From positions 1 to 8,952 of the forward strand of contig JBFIPX010000137.1 in the NCBI GenBank assembly GCA_041609895.1: a DNA stretch of 8,952 bases. Reading direction: 5' to 3'. Under the pieces are notes generated by a model. That model did no database searches. It worked only from the letters and a program-made list of their open reading frames with translations, and was not told the origin of the DNA. The stretch comes from JAHHLP01 sp041609895 (lineage in GTDB: Bacteria > Bacteroidota > Rhodothermia > Rhodothermales > JABDKH01). Position numbers and translations under genes: made by a program. This document shows, piece after piece, positions 1 to 5,237 of this stretch (the first letter of the stretch is position 1; each line of letters begins with the position of its first letter).

Positions 1-849
1 CAACTGTCGGGGCTCGTTGGAGCAAGTGCCCCCGACATATCACCCGACCGAAGGTATGTTGCTATCGACGTGAACACCAGTGCGAGTTAACGAAACATCT
101 GGGTCGTGGATCAACAGCTGGGCGGGTATTTTCAGCTGACCTTCGATGTGGGCAACCCATGGCGCCCGGCTTGGTCGCCGGACAGCCGCCGCATAGCCTT
201 TCAGACCCGAGCCGGCTTGGGCAGCGAAGCAGACATTTACATTCAGTCTCTGGATAGTGAATCGAAATCGAGACCTCTGGTGATCGGAACCGGCAGTAAC
301 TTCTATCCGACCTGGTCGCACGACGGCGAGTGGATCCTGTACACGCATCTTGACGGCTCGAACAAGTTTTCGGAGATATGGCGTATTCGTGCGGATGGGA
401 CCGAAGAGCCCGAGCCGATTCTAAGAGAGCGATTCTCGGTCGCCTTTCCAAGTGTATCACCAGACGGACGGTACGTCGCCTACTTCTCTGACCGGTCCGG
501 GCAGGGGAATATCTTTGTCTCGAGTTATCCGGACGGAAGCCGGCACGCACGCGTTACGAACCAGGGAGCCGGATGGCCCAAATGGCGCGGAGACAGCATC
601 TACTTCATTGACTTCGAAACGGGCAATCTCATGGCCGCCGAGGTTACGACTATACCTGTGTTTCGAGCCGGTCAACCGCAGATGGTTCTGACACAGGATC
701 AGGCCGGAGCCCCCTTTTCAGTACCTGGACTCTTTCTCTGGGACGTCTCCGCCGACGAGTCCGAGATCGTTCTGATTCGAGACCGCGCGGCCGGCTCCGT
801 GCCGCAGGTAGTCGTCGTGGAGAATTGGCGATACGCGACAGACCTGTAG
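1..849 (+). pseudogene. 3' part of a TolB/PD40-type beta-propeller gene with an in-frame stop
   Basis: Frame 1 is open from base 1 to the TAG at 847-849 except for a TAA at 88-90. The reading either side of that TAA is one continuous propeller blade: ISPDRRYVAIDV before it and NIWVVD after it. Further blades follow with the PD40 signature: PAWSPDSRRIAF, PTWSHDGEWILY and PSVSPDGRYVAYFSD. The end (LFLWDVSADESEIVLI, then PQVVVVENW) is typical of propellers fused to serine/threonine kinases or to CadC-like winged-helix regulators, where the propeller is thought to be a protein-interaction or sensor domain; the N-terminal domain lies outside the window. A GTG at 106 could restart translation to give about 247 residues, but it starts inside a strand and has no clear ribosome site. 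The TAA may be a real nonsense mutation or an assembly or sequencing error. The propeller call is firm; pseudogene status is less so. Confidence 0.65.
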
Positions 850-1247
850 CGGCTGGTACGGCTCTCGCATCCTCTCGCCGGCGACCGCCGCTCAGACGTG
901 GCGCCCGCAAGTATCGGCACACTTTGCCGCTAGTAGTACCACCGCGACATCAGCACCGACATCACGCGATCCCGATACCGGTGAAGCGCCGTTGCGCACT
1001 CGGACGGCGGATCGTTCTCGATCTCGTCCTTTAGCCGCAGGTATGCTATGAGCAGTTTCCGGCGCAGCATGGCGCGTGAGTGGCTGCGGTGTGGGTGAGT
1101 AAGTAAAGCGCAAGACGCGCTGTCGGACGGGCGTGCCCGTGCCCAAAGTACACCTTCGCCACGAGAATGTTGGTGAAGGTTGCGCATTCAGTTCCTCGGC
1201 AATCGGTAGTAATTCCCGACCCGGCACGTTCGGTCTAGAGTTTCCAT
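850..1247. other. Gene-poor intergenic stretch with short dyads
   Basis: I see no convincing gene here. On the minus strand, 1070 to 930 encodes 46 residues (MLRRKLLIAYLRLKDEIEND at the start, SRWYY at the end) with plausible amphipathic character. It has no ribosome site and no recognisable family, so I do not call it. Structural items are a perfect 6-2-6 dyad at 1127-1140 (ACGGGC, GT, GCCCGT) and a 10-bp stem-loop at 1152-1180. No T-tract terminator follows the propeller gene; the GC arms at 848-853 and 887-892 could pair across 33 nt but lack a T run. Confidence 0.5.
1152..1180 (+). other. 10-bp stem-loop without a T-tract
   Basis: ACCTTCGCCA at 1152-1161 pairs with TGGTGAAGGT at 1171-1180 around a 9-nt loop. 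Read as plus-strand RNA, all ten positions pair, one as G-U. On the minus strand that position becomes an A-C mismatch, which favours a plus-strand RNA role. No run of T follows on either side, so it does not look like an intrinsic terminator. It lies about 130 bp upstream of the ABM-like gene and upstream of that gene's candidate promoter, so its host transcript is unknown. Confidence 0.35.
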
Positions 1248-1276
1248 TTGCGACTGACCTCGAACCACGCTACCAT
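1248..1276 (+). promoter_or_regulatory. Candidate sigma-70-type promoter of the ABM-like gene
   Basis: TTGCGA at 1248-1253 and TACCAT at 1271-1276 are separated by exactly 17 bp, each matching 4 of 6 consensus positions. The start point would be near 1283, giving a leader of about 30 nt before the ATG at 1312. If the host is in Bacteroidota, whose main promoter differs (TTG and TAnnTTTG), this match may be fortuitous. Confidence 0.3.
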
Positions 1277-1311
1277 CAACCAAATACTGTTTTACCTACG
1301 GAGAAACGCCA

Positions 1312-1695
1312 ATGCCGTTCATGCTCAAGATACGGTGGGACATCAAACCCGGAAGCGAACATGTTTTCAGGACCAATCAGGAGGATTTATGCAGGGTGAT
1401 GCTCGAACATCCGGGCGTCATCTGCTATCACGCCGATTACCCGTCGGAACGCGTCAGCGAGTGGACCGAGATCTATGCAACCGACGATTCCTTTGTGGCA
1501 CATCTTGCCAACGAAACGGGCAAGGGGCCACTCGCCAACGTGATTGAGGCGTGCGACAAGATTACTTGTCAGTGCTGGGGTAACCCAAACGAAGTATCTA
1601 AAGAGACCCTCGCCGGCTTCGGGACGACATATCACGACACGGCCAAAGAGGCGTTCGTGCTTCATCCAAGGGCCGACAGGGAATCGCGGGTTTAG
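1312..1695 (+). CDS. Small dimeric alpha/beta-barrel (ABM-like) protein
   Basis: This encodes 127 residues with no signal peptide or membrane segment. Residues 1-90 follow the pattern of antibiotic-biosynthesis-monooxygenase-like ferredoxin folds: a first strand FMLKIRWDIKPG, a helix at about 16-33 (VFRTNQEDLCRVMLEHPGV), a strand with YHADYP, then the hallmark WTEIYATDDSFVAHL at 51-65. Members act as cofactor-independent oxygenases, heme-degrading enzymes or small-molecule binders, usually as dimers; no substrate can be named here. Unusual features are a cysteine cluster at 81, 86 and 88 (C-x4-C-x-C) and a tail of about 35 residues beyond the normal domain length of about 95. The start is supported by GGAG at 1300-1303, 8 nt before the ATG. 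The gene appears to be monocistronic and convergent with the next one. The fold call is fairly confident, the activity unknown. Confidence 0.7.
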   Translation: MPFMLKIRWDIKPGSEHVFRTNQEDLCRVMLEHPGVICYHADYPSERVSEWTEIYATDDSFVAHLANETGKGPLANVIEACDKITCQCWGNPNEVSKETLAGFGTTYHDTAKEAFVLHPRADRESRV

Positions 1696-1713
1696 CCAAG
1701 CCTACCGGCCGCT

Positions 1714-1753
1714 GGGATCTCGCTTGGCGAGTCTCGATCATCGATCCCTTTCT
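1714..1753 (+). terminator. Possible terminator of the ABM-like gene
   Basis: Starting 18 nt after the stop, outer arms GGGAT (1714-1718) and ATCCC (1744-1748) enclose an inner hairpin CTCGC/GCGAG at 1719-1731, followed by TTTCT. The T run is short and the fold is branched, so this is a weak candidate. Confidence 0.3.
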
Positions 1754-1790
1754 GCCGCACACCTGTCGTTGTGCTTCCTATGCATCTCCC

Positions 1791-1832
1791 GTCAAGGCAA
1801 CAAGGCCCGGCGCACGAGTGTGAGCCGGGCCT
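1791..1832 (-). terminator. Terminator after the SnoaL-like gene
   Basis: A perfect 9-bp inverted repeat, AGGCCCGGC at 1803-1811 and GCCGGGCCT at 1824-1832, has a 12-nt loop. It begins 26 nt after the stop of the minus-strand gene and is followed on that strand by the T-rich TTGTTGCCTTG. It sits between convergent genes, so it may also stop rightward transcription, although the plus-strand side lacks a T run. Confidence 0.55.
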
Positions 1833-1858
1833 GCCTCCGTGGGGTTCCGAGACCTACC

Positions 1859-2323
1859 CTAGTTGCCCTGATTTCCCGGATGTCCGTGATCGGCAATCCA
1901 CGACCACTTGCCGTCCTCCTTCAACGATATATCGGTCCAATGGTACCACGTCGTCTTGTCCGGTTGATCTGGCTCTGTCTCCTCGGTGATCGAGGCGGTC
2001 AGATGTACAATGGCGACATTTCCGTACACCATGATGTGGTGTGGGGTCATATTGTGTGCAACCATGCGGCTCTTCTCCATCTCTCTGGTCCACGCGGCTT
2101 CGGATGGCAAAGGCATCGGAACCGGATTTGCTGAATACCAGCCTCGATAGTCCTCGTGGAAGCAGCTGCGGATAGCTGCCATGTCCTTATCGATGAACTT
2201 TTGCCAGCACGCCTTCTCGAATTCCCAGACCTCTTTCTGCTCGGCCGACCATTGCTGGGCCTGAAGTGCGTTCGCCGAGAATGCCGTGATCAAAACAATC
2301 GTACATAAGATTCGCGTAAGCAT
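1859..2323 (-). CDS. Secreted SnoaL/DUF4440-like (NTF2-fold) protein
   Basis: This encodes 154 residues. Residues 1-22 form a signal peptide: an Arg at 4, a hydrophobic core (ILCTIVLITAF), then SANALQA with possible cleavage after A19 or A22. The mature part has the NTF2-like layout of SnoaL/DUF4440 proteins: a first helix with VWEFEKACWQKFIDKDMAAI (residues 32-51), then FHEDYRGWYS, a strand at VYGNVAIVHL (99-108), and a C-terminal pair of strands with WYHWTDISLKEDGKWSWIAD. Related proteins are small cone-shaped domains used for ligand binding or simple isomerase chemistry; many are periplasmic and uncharacterised. No substrate is implied by the neighbours, which are a tRNA and a convergent gene. 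The start is supported by GGAGG (2330-2334) 6 nt upstream, and this Shine-Dalgarno is part of the unusual leader structure annotated separately. Fold assignment is good, function unknown. Confidence 0.75.
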   Translation of the reverse strand: MLTRILCTIVLITAFSANALQAQQWSAEQKEVWEFEKACWQKFIDKDMAAIRSCFHEDYRGWYSANPVPMPLPSEAAWTREMEKSRMVAHNMTPHHIMVYGNVAIVHLTASITEETEPDQPDKTTWYHWTDISLKEDGKWSWIADHGHPGNQGN

Positions 2324-2329
2324 GACCTA

Positions 2330-2372
2330 CCTCCGTGTTTGTCCACCTGAAATACGGAGGCAGCGTGGACAA
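2330..2372 (-). promoter_or_regulatory. Interleaved inverted repeats with anti-SD/SD pairing: candidate translational switch
   Basis: Read as minus-strand RNA, the leader runs: arm A UUGUCCAC (2372-2365), GCUG, arm B CCUCCGU (2360-2354), AUUUCAG, arm A' GUGGACAA (2346-2339), AC, arm B' ACGGAGG (2336-2330), 6 nt, AUG. A pairs perfectly with A' (8 bp) and B with B' (7 bp). B' is the Shine-Dalgarno, so B is an exact anti-SD. Pairing A:A' can be extended by CUG:CAG past one bulged G, which leaves the anti-SD in the apical loop with the SD single-stranded; pairing B:B' hides the SD. The arms interleave, so the two helices are either alternatives or a strained pseudoknot (only 2 nt between A' and B'). 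The layout is seen directly; the switch role is inferred. It matches no riboswitch class I recognise. Confidence 0.5.
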
Positions 2373-2375
2373 GCG

Positions 2376-2383
2376 CAAGATTA
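2376..2383 (-). promoter_or_regulatory. Possible -7/-10 element upstream of the SnoaL-like leader
   Basis: TAATCTTG on the minus strand matches the Bacteroidota -7 consensus TAnnTTTG at five of its six fixed positions; TAATCT alone also resembles a -10 box. A start about 7 nt downstream would fall near 2371, so the transcript would begin at or just inside arm A of the leader repeat. No convincing upstream -33/-35 element is visible, and read-through from the upstream tRNA is an alternative. Confidence 0.22.
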
Positions 2384-2445
2384 GAGACGCCTCGATTGAA
2401 CCCTTCCTCGTGGTCGCCGAGGTGCCTCCAGCGAATCGCTTGATC

Positions 2446-2522
2446 TGGTGGGCCCTACTGGATTTGAACCAGTGACCTCTCGCGTGTGAGGCGAGCGCTC
2501 TAAACCACTGAGCTAAGGGCCC
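2446..2522 (-). tRNA. tRNA-Val, anticodon CAC, CCA encoded
   Basis: The minus strand folds into a complete 77-nt cloverleaf. The acceptor GGGCCCT pairs with AGGGCCC. The D arm is GCTC/GAGC with loop AGTGGTTTA. The anticodon stem is CTCGC/GCGAG with loop CTCACAC, giving anticodon CAC, which reads GUG (valine). The variable loop is AGGTC and the T arm ACTGG/CCAGT with loop TTCAAAT. The discriminator is A, followed by an encoded CCA. It is a single tRNA rather than part of a cluster, between the anti-sigma-like gene and the SnoaL-like gene, transcribed in the same direction as both. Confidence 0.97.
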
Positions 2523-2540
2523 GGTTGAAAGTCGGAAGTG

Positions 2541-2563
2541 CCGCCTCTACCAGACGGAGGCGG
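2541..2563 (-). terminator. Hairpin overlapping the stop of the anti-sigma-like gene
   Basis: CCGCCTC at 2541-2547 and GAGGCGG at 2557-2563 form a perfect 7-bp stem with a 9-nt loop. The stop codon (2547-2549) lies inside it, and the tRNA begins 18 nt beyond. On the minus strand the following bases (CACTTCCGACTTTC) contain only short T runs, so it may be a weak terminator, a 3'-end stabiliser or a processing signal. Confidence 0.35.
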
Positions 2564-3158
2564 AAGCGAACTGTGGAGCGTCCCGCCAGTCCGCATCAGC
2601 CCAAAGAGGCACGATCGGCAGGCGGCGCGGGGCAACCGGCGTGATGTTGTCGGCCGAGCCAACCCTCAGTGCTCTAACGTCGGGCGCAACAAAGAGGCTC
2701 GAAAAAGTAGCTCGCGGCGCCGAGGCCCGGTCAACCGCTACAGAAGCAACGCGATTCGTTACCCGTGACGACTCGGTGTCCGATAGGTAGGCGCCCACCA
2801 TGAATCCGACCATGGTCATCACAAGCAGCGCCGACGTGAACGCCGTGAGATGAGCCAGGTTAGCGTACATCCCCGGCATCACCACTTCCCTCTCTGCGAA
2901 GCTATCTTCTGAAACGCGTCGCCGAAGGCGATCAACGAAGTCCGCCGTCAGGCGGCACGGACAATGGGAGCGGCGCAACATTTGTCGCGCCTGGCAAAGA
3001 CACTCCACGTGCTGGGCCAGATCGGGATTCTGGAGGACATACTCCTCGAAGACCTCCCGCACGACGGGATCCATCGATCCGTCTACGTACTCACACAAAA
3101 ACTCGTCGAGATCATGCCAGGCCGACTCGTCTCGACTCACATCGTATCCTTCAGCCAT
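2547..3158 (-). CDS. Single-pass membrane anti-sigma-like protein with a displaced Cys/His cluster
   Basis: This encodes 203 residues. The N-terminal part (about 13-62) follows the helical anti-sigma domain of zinc-binding anti-sigma factors: LDEFLCEYVDGSMDPVVREV, then FEEYVLQNPDLAQHVE. At the place where H-x3-C-x2-C normally sits (about 38-46), the zinc ligands are absent. Cysteines appear later instead, as C53-x-C55 and H65-C66-P-C68. One membrane helix spans about 100-124 (LAHLTAFTSALLVMTMVGFM at its core), followed by about 75 residues that would be periplasmic, rich in Ala, Arg and Val, with no domain I recognise. The inferred role is to hold the ECF sigma factor encoded just upstream at the membrane and release it on an envelope or redox signal. 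The gap to the sigma gene is 149 bp and holds a terminator. No good ribosome site precedes the ATG. It could also be a membrane protein unrelated to sigma control. Confidence 0.65.
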   Translation of the reverse strand: MAEGYDVSRDESAWHDLDEFLCEYVDGSMDPVVREVFEEYVLQNPDLAQHVECLCQARQMLRRSHCPCRLTADFVDRLRRRVSEDSFAEREVVMPGMYANLAHLTAFTSALLVMTMVGFMVGAYLSDTESSRVTNRVASVAVDRASAPRATFSSLFVAPDVRALRVGSADNITPVAPRRLPIVPLWADADWRDAPQFASASVW

Positions 3159-3205
3159 AAGCGAAATGCATTCACAAGGCGTCCATTAAAGAGCAGCATC
3201 ACGGT

Positions 3206-3230
3206 AAACGTGCGAGGGCTCGCAGGGTTC
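3206..3230 (-). promoter_or_regulatory. Dyad within an ECF-like promoter candidate upstream of the anti-sigma-like gene
   Basis: TGCGAG (3211-3216), GG, CTCGCA (3219-3224) is a perfect 6-2-6 dyad; its 2-nt centre makes a DNA operator likelier than an RNA hairpin. On the minus strand it is flanked by GAACC (3230-3226) and CGTTT (3210-3206), 15 bp apart, resembling the AAC-type -35 and CGT-type -10 of ECF promoters. It lies between the sigma gene's terminator and the anti-sigma ATG, so it could drive that gene separately. The dyad is seen; its function is inferred. Confidence 0.3.
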
Positions 3231-3237
3231 ACGCCGG

Positions 3238-3274
3238 AAAAAGAAAAAAGGCCGACGAAACTCGTCGACCTTTT
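3238..3274 (-). terminator. Strong intrinsic terminator after the ECF sigma gene
   Basis: Arms 3246-3258 (AAAAGGCCGACGA) and 3262-3274 (TCGTCGACCTTTT) form a 13-bp stem with a 3-nt loop. In minus-strand RNA every position pairs, one as U-G. On that strand the stem runs into CTTTTTTCTTTTT (3250-3238). It begins 33 nt after the sigma stop codon and should end transcription before the anti-sigma-like gene, unless it is attenuated. Confidence 0.85.
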
Positions 3275-3307
3275 CCTCCCGCAAACGGGAAACGAAATGC
3301 AATCCGC

Positions 3308-3997
3308 TTAGTCTTGCTGCGGCGTGTAGACCTCTTTGAGCAGTGCCTGCAGCTTGGTCCGACCGCGGTTGATCCGGCTCTTGACCGTACCCATCGGCAA
3401 TCCGGTTATTTCAGCGATCTCTTCGTAGGCTAGCTGCTGCACGTCGCGCAGCACGACAACCTCCCGGAACTCTTCAGGAATCTGTTTCAGCGCTTCCTGG
3501 ATGAAGTGATCCTGGATCGTGCTCTCTGCGTGCTTGTCCGGAGAGAAAGTCTCATCCGGAATCTCCACCTCGTACTCCTCGTCGTCGCGGTTGACGGACT
3601 GGAGGGAATACAGGCGACGGCGCTTGCGCTTGCGATACTCGGATCGCGCAAGGTTACCGGCAATTGTGTACAACCACGTTGAATACTTAGCAATCCTCCG
3701 GTACGAGTGCCGGTTGCGATAGACTCGCAGAAATGTCTCCTGCAATAGATCCTCGCACTCCTTCATGTCACCGAGGAACCGATAGATGTAGTTCGTCAAC
3801 GGATCCTTGTATCGGCTCACAAGGATGTCGAATGCTTCGACGGTTCCTGCCTGAAACTGCGACATGAGATCCTCGTCACTCATCTGATTCAAGGTCTCAA
3901 AGTGGCGGTTGCTCGGGTTCTTTGAGCGGGAAGCCGCCTTCCGCACCTTCAAGGTCGGAACAGGTGTCTTTTTATTACGCTCGAGCGTATCAGCCAT
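3308..3997 (-). CDS. ECF-family RNA polymerase sigma factor
   Basis: This encodes 229 residues. Sigma region 2 spans about 54-124: AFDILVSRYKDPLTNYIYRF, then DLLQETFLRVYRNR (core binding) and YSTWLYTIAGNLARSEYRKR (-10 recognition). Region 4 spans about 165-218, with IPEEFREVVVLRDVQQLAYE and the helix-turn-helix IAEITGLPMGTVKSRINRGR that contacts the -35. The linker (about 130-160) is acidic. The start at 3997 gives a basic 38-residue extension (ERNKKTPVPTLKVRKAASRS) that ECF factors usually lack; Met39 (MSDEDLMSQF) at 3883 is the usual family start. Neither has a strong ribosome site (GAAGAAAGAT precedes the first). The gene begins 35 bp after holA with no terminator between, so co-transcription is likely; a strong terminator follows. 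The next minus-strand gene encodes its presumed anti-sigma factor. Confidence 0.93.
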   Translation of the reverse strand: MADTLERNKKTPVPTLKVRKAASRSKNPSNRHFETLNQMSDEDLMSQFQAGTVEAFDILVSRYKDPLTNYIYRFLGDMKECEDLLQETFLRVYRNRHSYRRIAKYSTWLYTIAGNLARSEYRKRKRRRLYSLQSVNRDDEEYEVEIPDETFSPDKHAESTIQDHFIQEALKQIPEEFREVVVLRDVQQLAYEEIAEITGLPMGTVKSRINRGRTKLQALLKEVYTPQQD

Positions 3998-4032
3998 ATC
4001 TTTCTTCTATTATCAGACGCATTGTTGCGCCG

Positions 4033-5094
4033 TTATGTCAGAGCTAGTGCCTCTTGATGTTGTGCAAAGACCGATCCGCGATCGGTGAGTTTGCTCACCA
4101 ATAGCTGCATAACCATGTGCTCCGAGCGGTGGGCACCGCCCTTGAGCTCATAGTCAGCCGCCAGCAATGAGGTCAAACAGCCCTCCAAAGAACTCTGGTC
4201 GAAGTTCTTCGCGCTATGAATGTACTCCTTTATGAAGTACGGTGAAACTCCGATCCGGGATGCGATCTCCTTTTCCCCTAATCTCCTTCCTTGACAAATT
4301 GTCAGTTTCCAGAGCTTGGTGAAATACGAAGAGAGGATCGTTACAATGCGAATGCCCTCGCCTCGCACGTTAGATGTTTGTTGCAACAACCGTTCCAGGA
4401 TGACCATGGAACGCGCGTAGTCGCGACCGCCTACGGCCTTCTGCAGCTCGAACACATTGTACTCTCTCGTCTGCCCGCTCGCGCGAATGACGTCCATCTC
4501 TTCAATCGTCTTACGGTCTCCCACATATGAGACCAGCTTATCGATCTCCCCGGCGGCCGTCTGAAGATCGGTGCCGACGAAATCGGCCAGCATCTCGCAT
4601 GCCCTCGGGGTAATCTCGAGCCCGGCCGTCTTGACCCGATCAACAATCCAACCCGGCACCCGCGCCGCCGTGAGAGGCTTAATCTCGGCCGCGACGGCCT
4701 TTTCCTTTAGTGCACGATACGGGTGAGCGCTGAGATTGGGCCTGCTTCGGCATACAAGTACAACTATTGCCGTCGGATTAGGCTGCTCGGCGTAAGACTT
4801 GAAAAGCCGGTTGTCCTTCATCTTCTCGAAATCACGGATGATGACAACTCGCTTCGGAGCCATTACCGGAAACGACGCGCAGGCCGTGAGGGCCTGTCGC
4901 GCGTCGGCCTCTGCACCATAAATGATGTCAAGGTTGAAATCGCGTTCGCCCGGACCAAGCGCACACTCGATCAGTCGCTGCTGAAGCGCATCAATCAGGA
5001 ACGCCTCCTCACCGTACAGCAAATACAGCGGCTCGAAATTGCCGTGACTGAAGGCAGTGTCCAACTGCTTGAATGTGACGCCACCTCGCGCCAT
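4033..5094 (-). CDS. holA: DNA polymerase III subunit delta
   Basis: This encodes 353 residues, the usual length for the family. HolA (delta) is the clamp-loader subunit that opens the beta sliding clamp. The N-terminal AAA+-like domain starts with FEPLYLLYGEEAFLIDALQQ (20-39), including the family's YGEE/FLID motif, but it lacks a working P-loop as expected for delta. FPVMAPKRVVIIRDFEKMKD (75-94) is another typical block, near the clamp-binding region. The middle domain carries the hallmark LADFVGTDLQTAAGEIDKL (169-187), followed by NVFELQKAVGGRDY (213-226). The C-terminal collar domain includes SRIGVSPYFIKEYIHSAKNF (279-298) and LLAADYELKGG (310-320). The start is supported by AGGAG at 5102-5106, 7 nt before the ATG. 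The preceding minus-strand gene ends 143 bp upstream in a palindrome, so holA probably has its own promoter. The sigma gene follows closely. Confidence 0.96.
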   Translation of the reverse strand: MARGGVTFKQLDTAFSHGNFEPLYLLYGEEAFLIDALQQRLIECALGPGERDFNLDIIYGAEADARQALTACASFPVMAPKRVVIIRDFEKMKDNRLFKSYAEQPNPTAIVVLVCRSRPNLSAHPYRALKEKAVAAEIKPLTAARVPGWIVDRVKTAGLEITPRACEMLADFVGTDLQTAAGEIDKLVSYVGDRKTIEEMDVIRASGQTREYNVFELQKAVGGRDYARSMVILERLLQQTSNVRGEGIRIVTILSSYFTKLWKLTICQGRRLGEKEIASRIGVSPYFIKEYIHSAKNFDQSSLEGCLTSLLAADYELKGGAHRSEHMVMQLLVSKLTDRGSVFAQHQEALALT

Positions 5095-5160
5095 CGGGAT
5101 GCTCCTGTAGATGTATTGGCCGGGTCGGTGGAAACGAATCGCGTGCGGAGAATATTGTGT

Positions 5161-5173
5161 GTGGGACTCCCAC
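5161..5173. promoter_or_regulatory. Perfect 6-1-6 dyad upstream of holA
   Basis: GTGGGA, C, TCCCAC lies 67 bp upstream of the holA start in the 143-bp gap that should hold its promoter. The single central base makes an operator likelier than an RNA hairpin. On the minus strand, TATTTTGG about 20 bp further upstream loosely resembles a Bacteroidota -7 element. The evidence is positional only. Confidence 0.25.
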
Positions 5174-5223
5174 GCCCGGACTCAGCCAAAATAGTTGTTC
5201 TCACCTACAATAACGAACTAAAC

Positions 5224-5237
5224 GGCCGAATTCGGCC
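5224..5237 (-). terminator. Palindromic hairpin directly after the DinB-like gene
   Basis: GGCCG, AATT, CGGCC forms a perfect 5-bp GC-rich stem with a tetraloop. It starts at the base after the TAA stop (5238-5240). On the minus strand it is followed by GTTTAGTT. The stem is short and the T run broken, so termination is probably partial. Confidence 0.4.

Noticed and set aside
848..892. GC-rich arms AGCGGC/GCCGCT after the propeller gene as a terminator
   Set aside because: The loop is 33 nt and no T-tract follows.
930..1187. Minus-strand open frame of 85 codons, or 46 from an inner ATG
   Set aside because: The C-terminal half reads plausibly, but there is no ribosome site, no recognisable family, and the N-terminal half is Arg/Ser/His-rich in the way of chance GC-rich frames.
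1544..2134. Long plus-strand frame of 196 codons spanning two genes and a terminator
   Set aside because: It overlaps the ABM-like gene out of frame, runs through the terminator hairpin and is antisense to the SnoaL-like gene; its composition is not protein-like.
2330..2372. A stable H-type pseudoknot using both leader helices at once
   Set aside because: Only 2 nt separate the 3' arm of the 8-bp helix from the Shine-Dalgarno arm, which is too short to span that helix comfortably. Mutually exclusive helices fit better.
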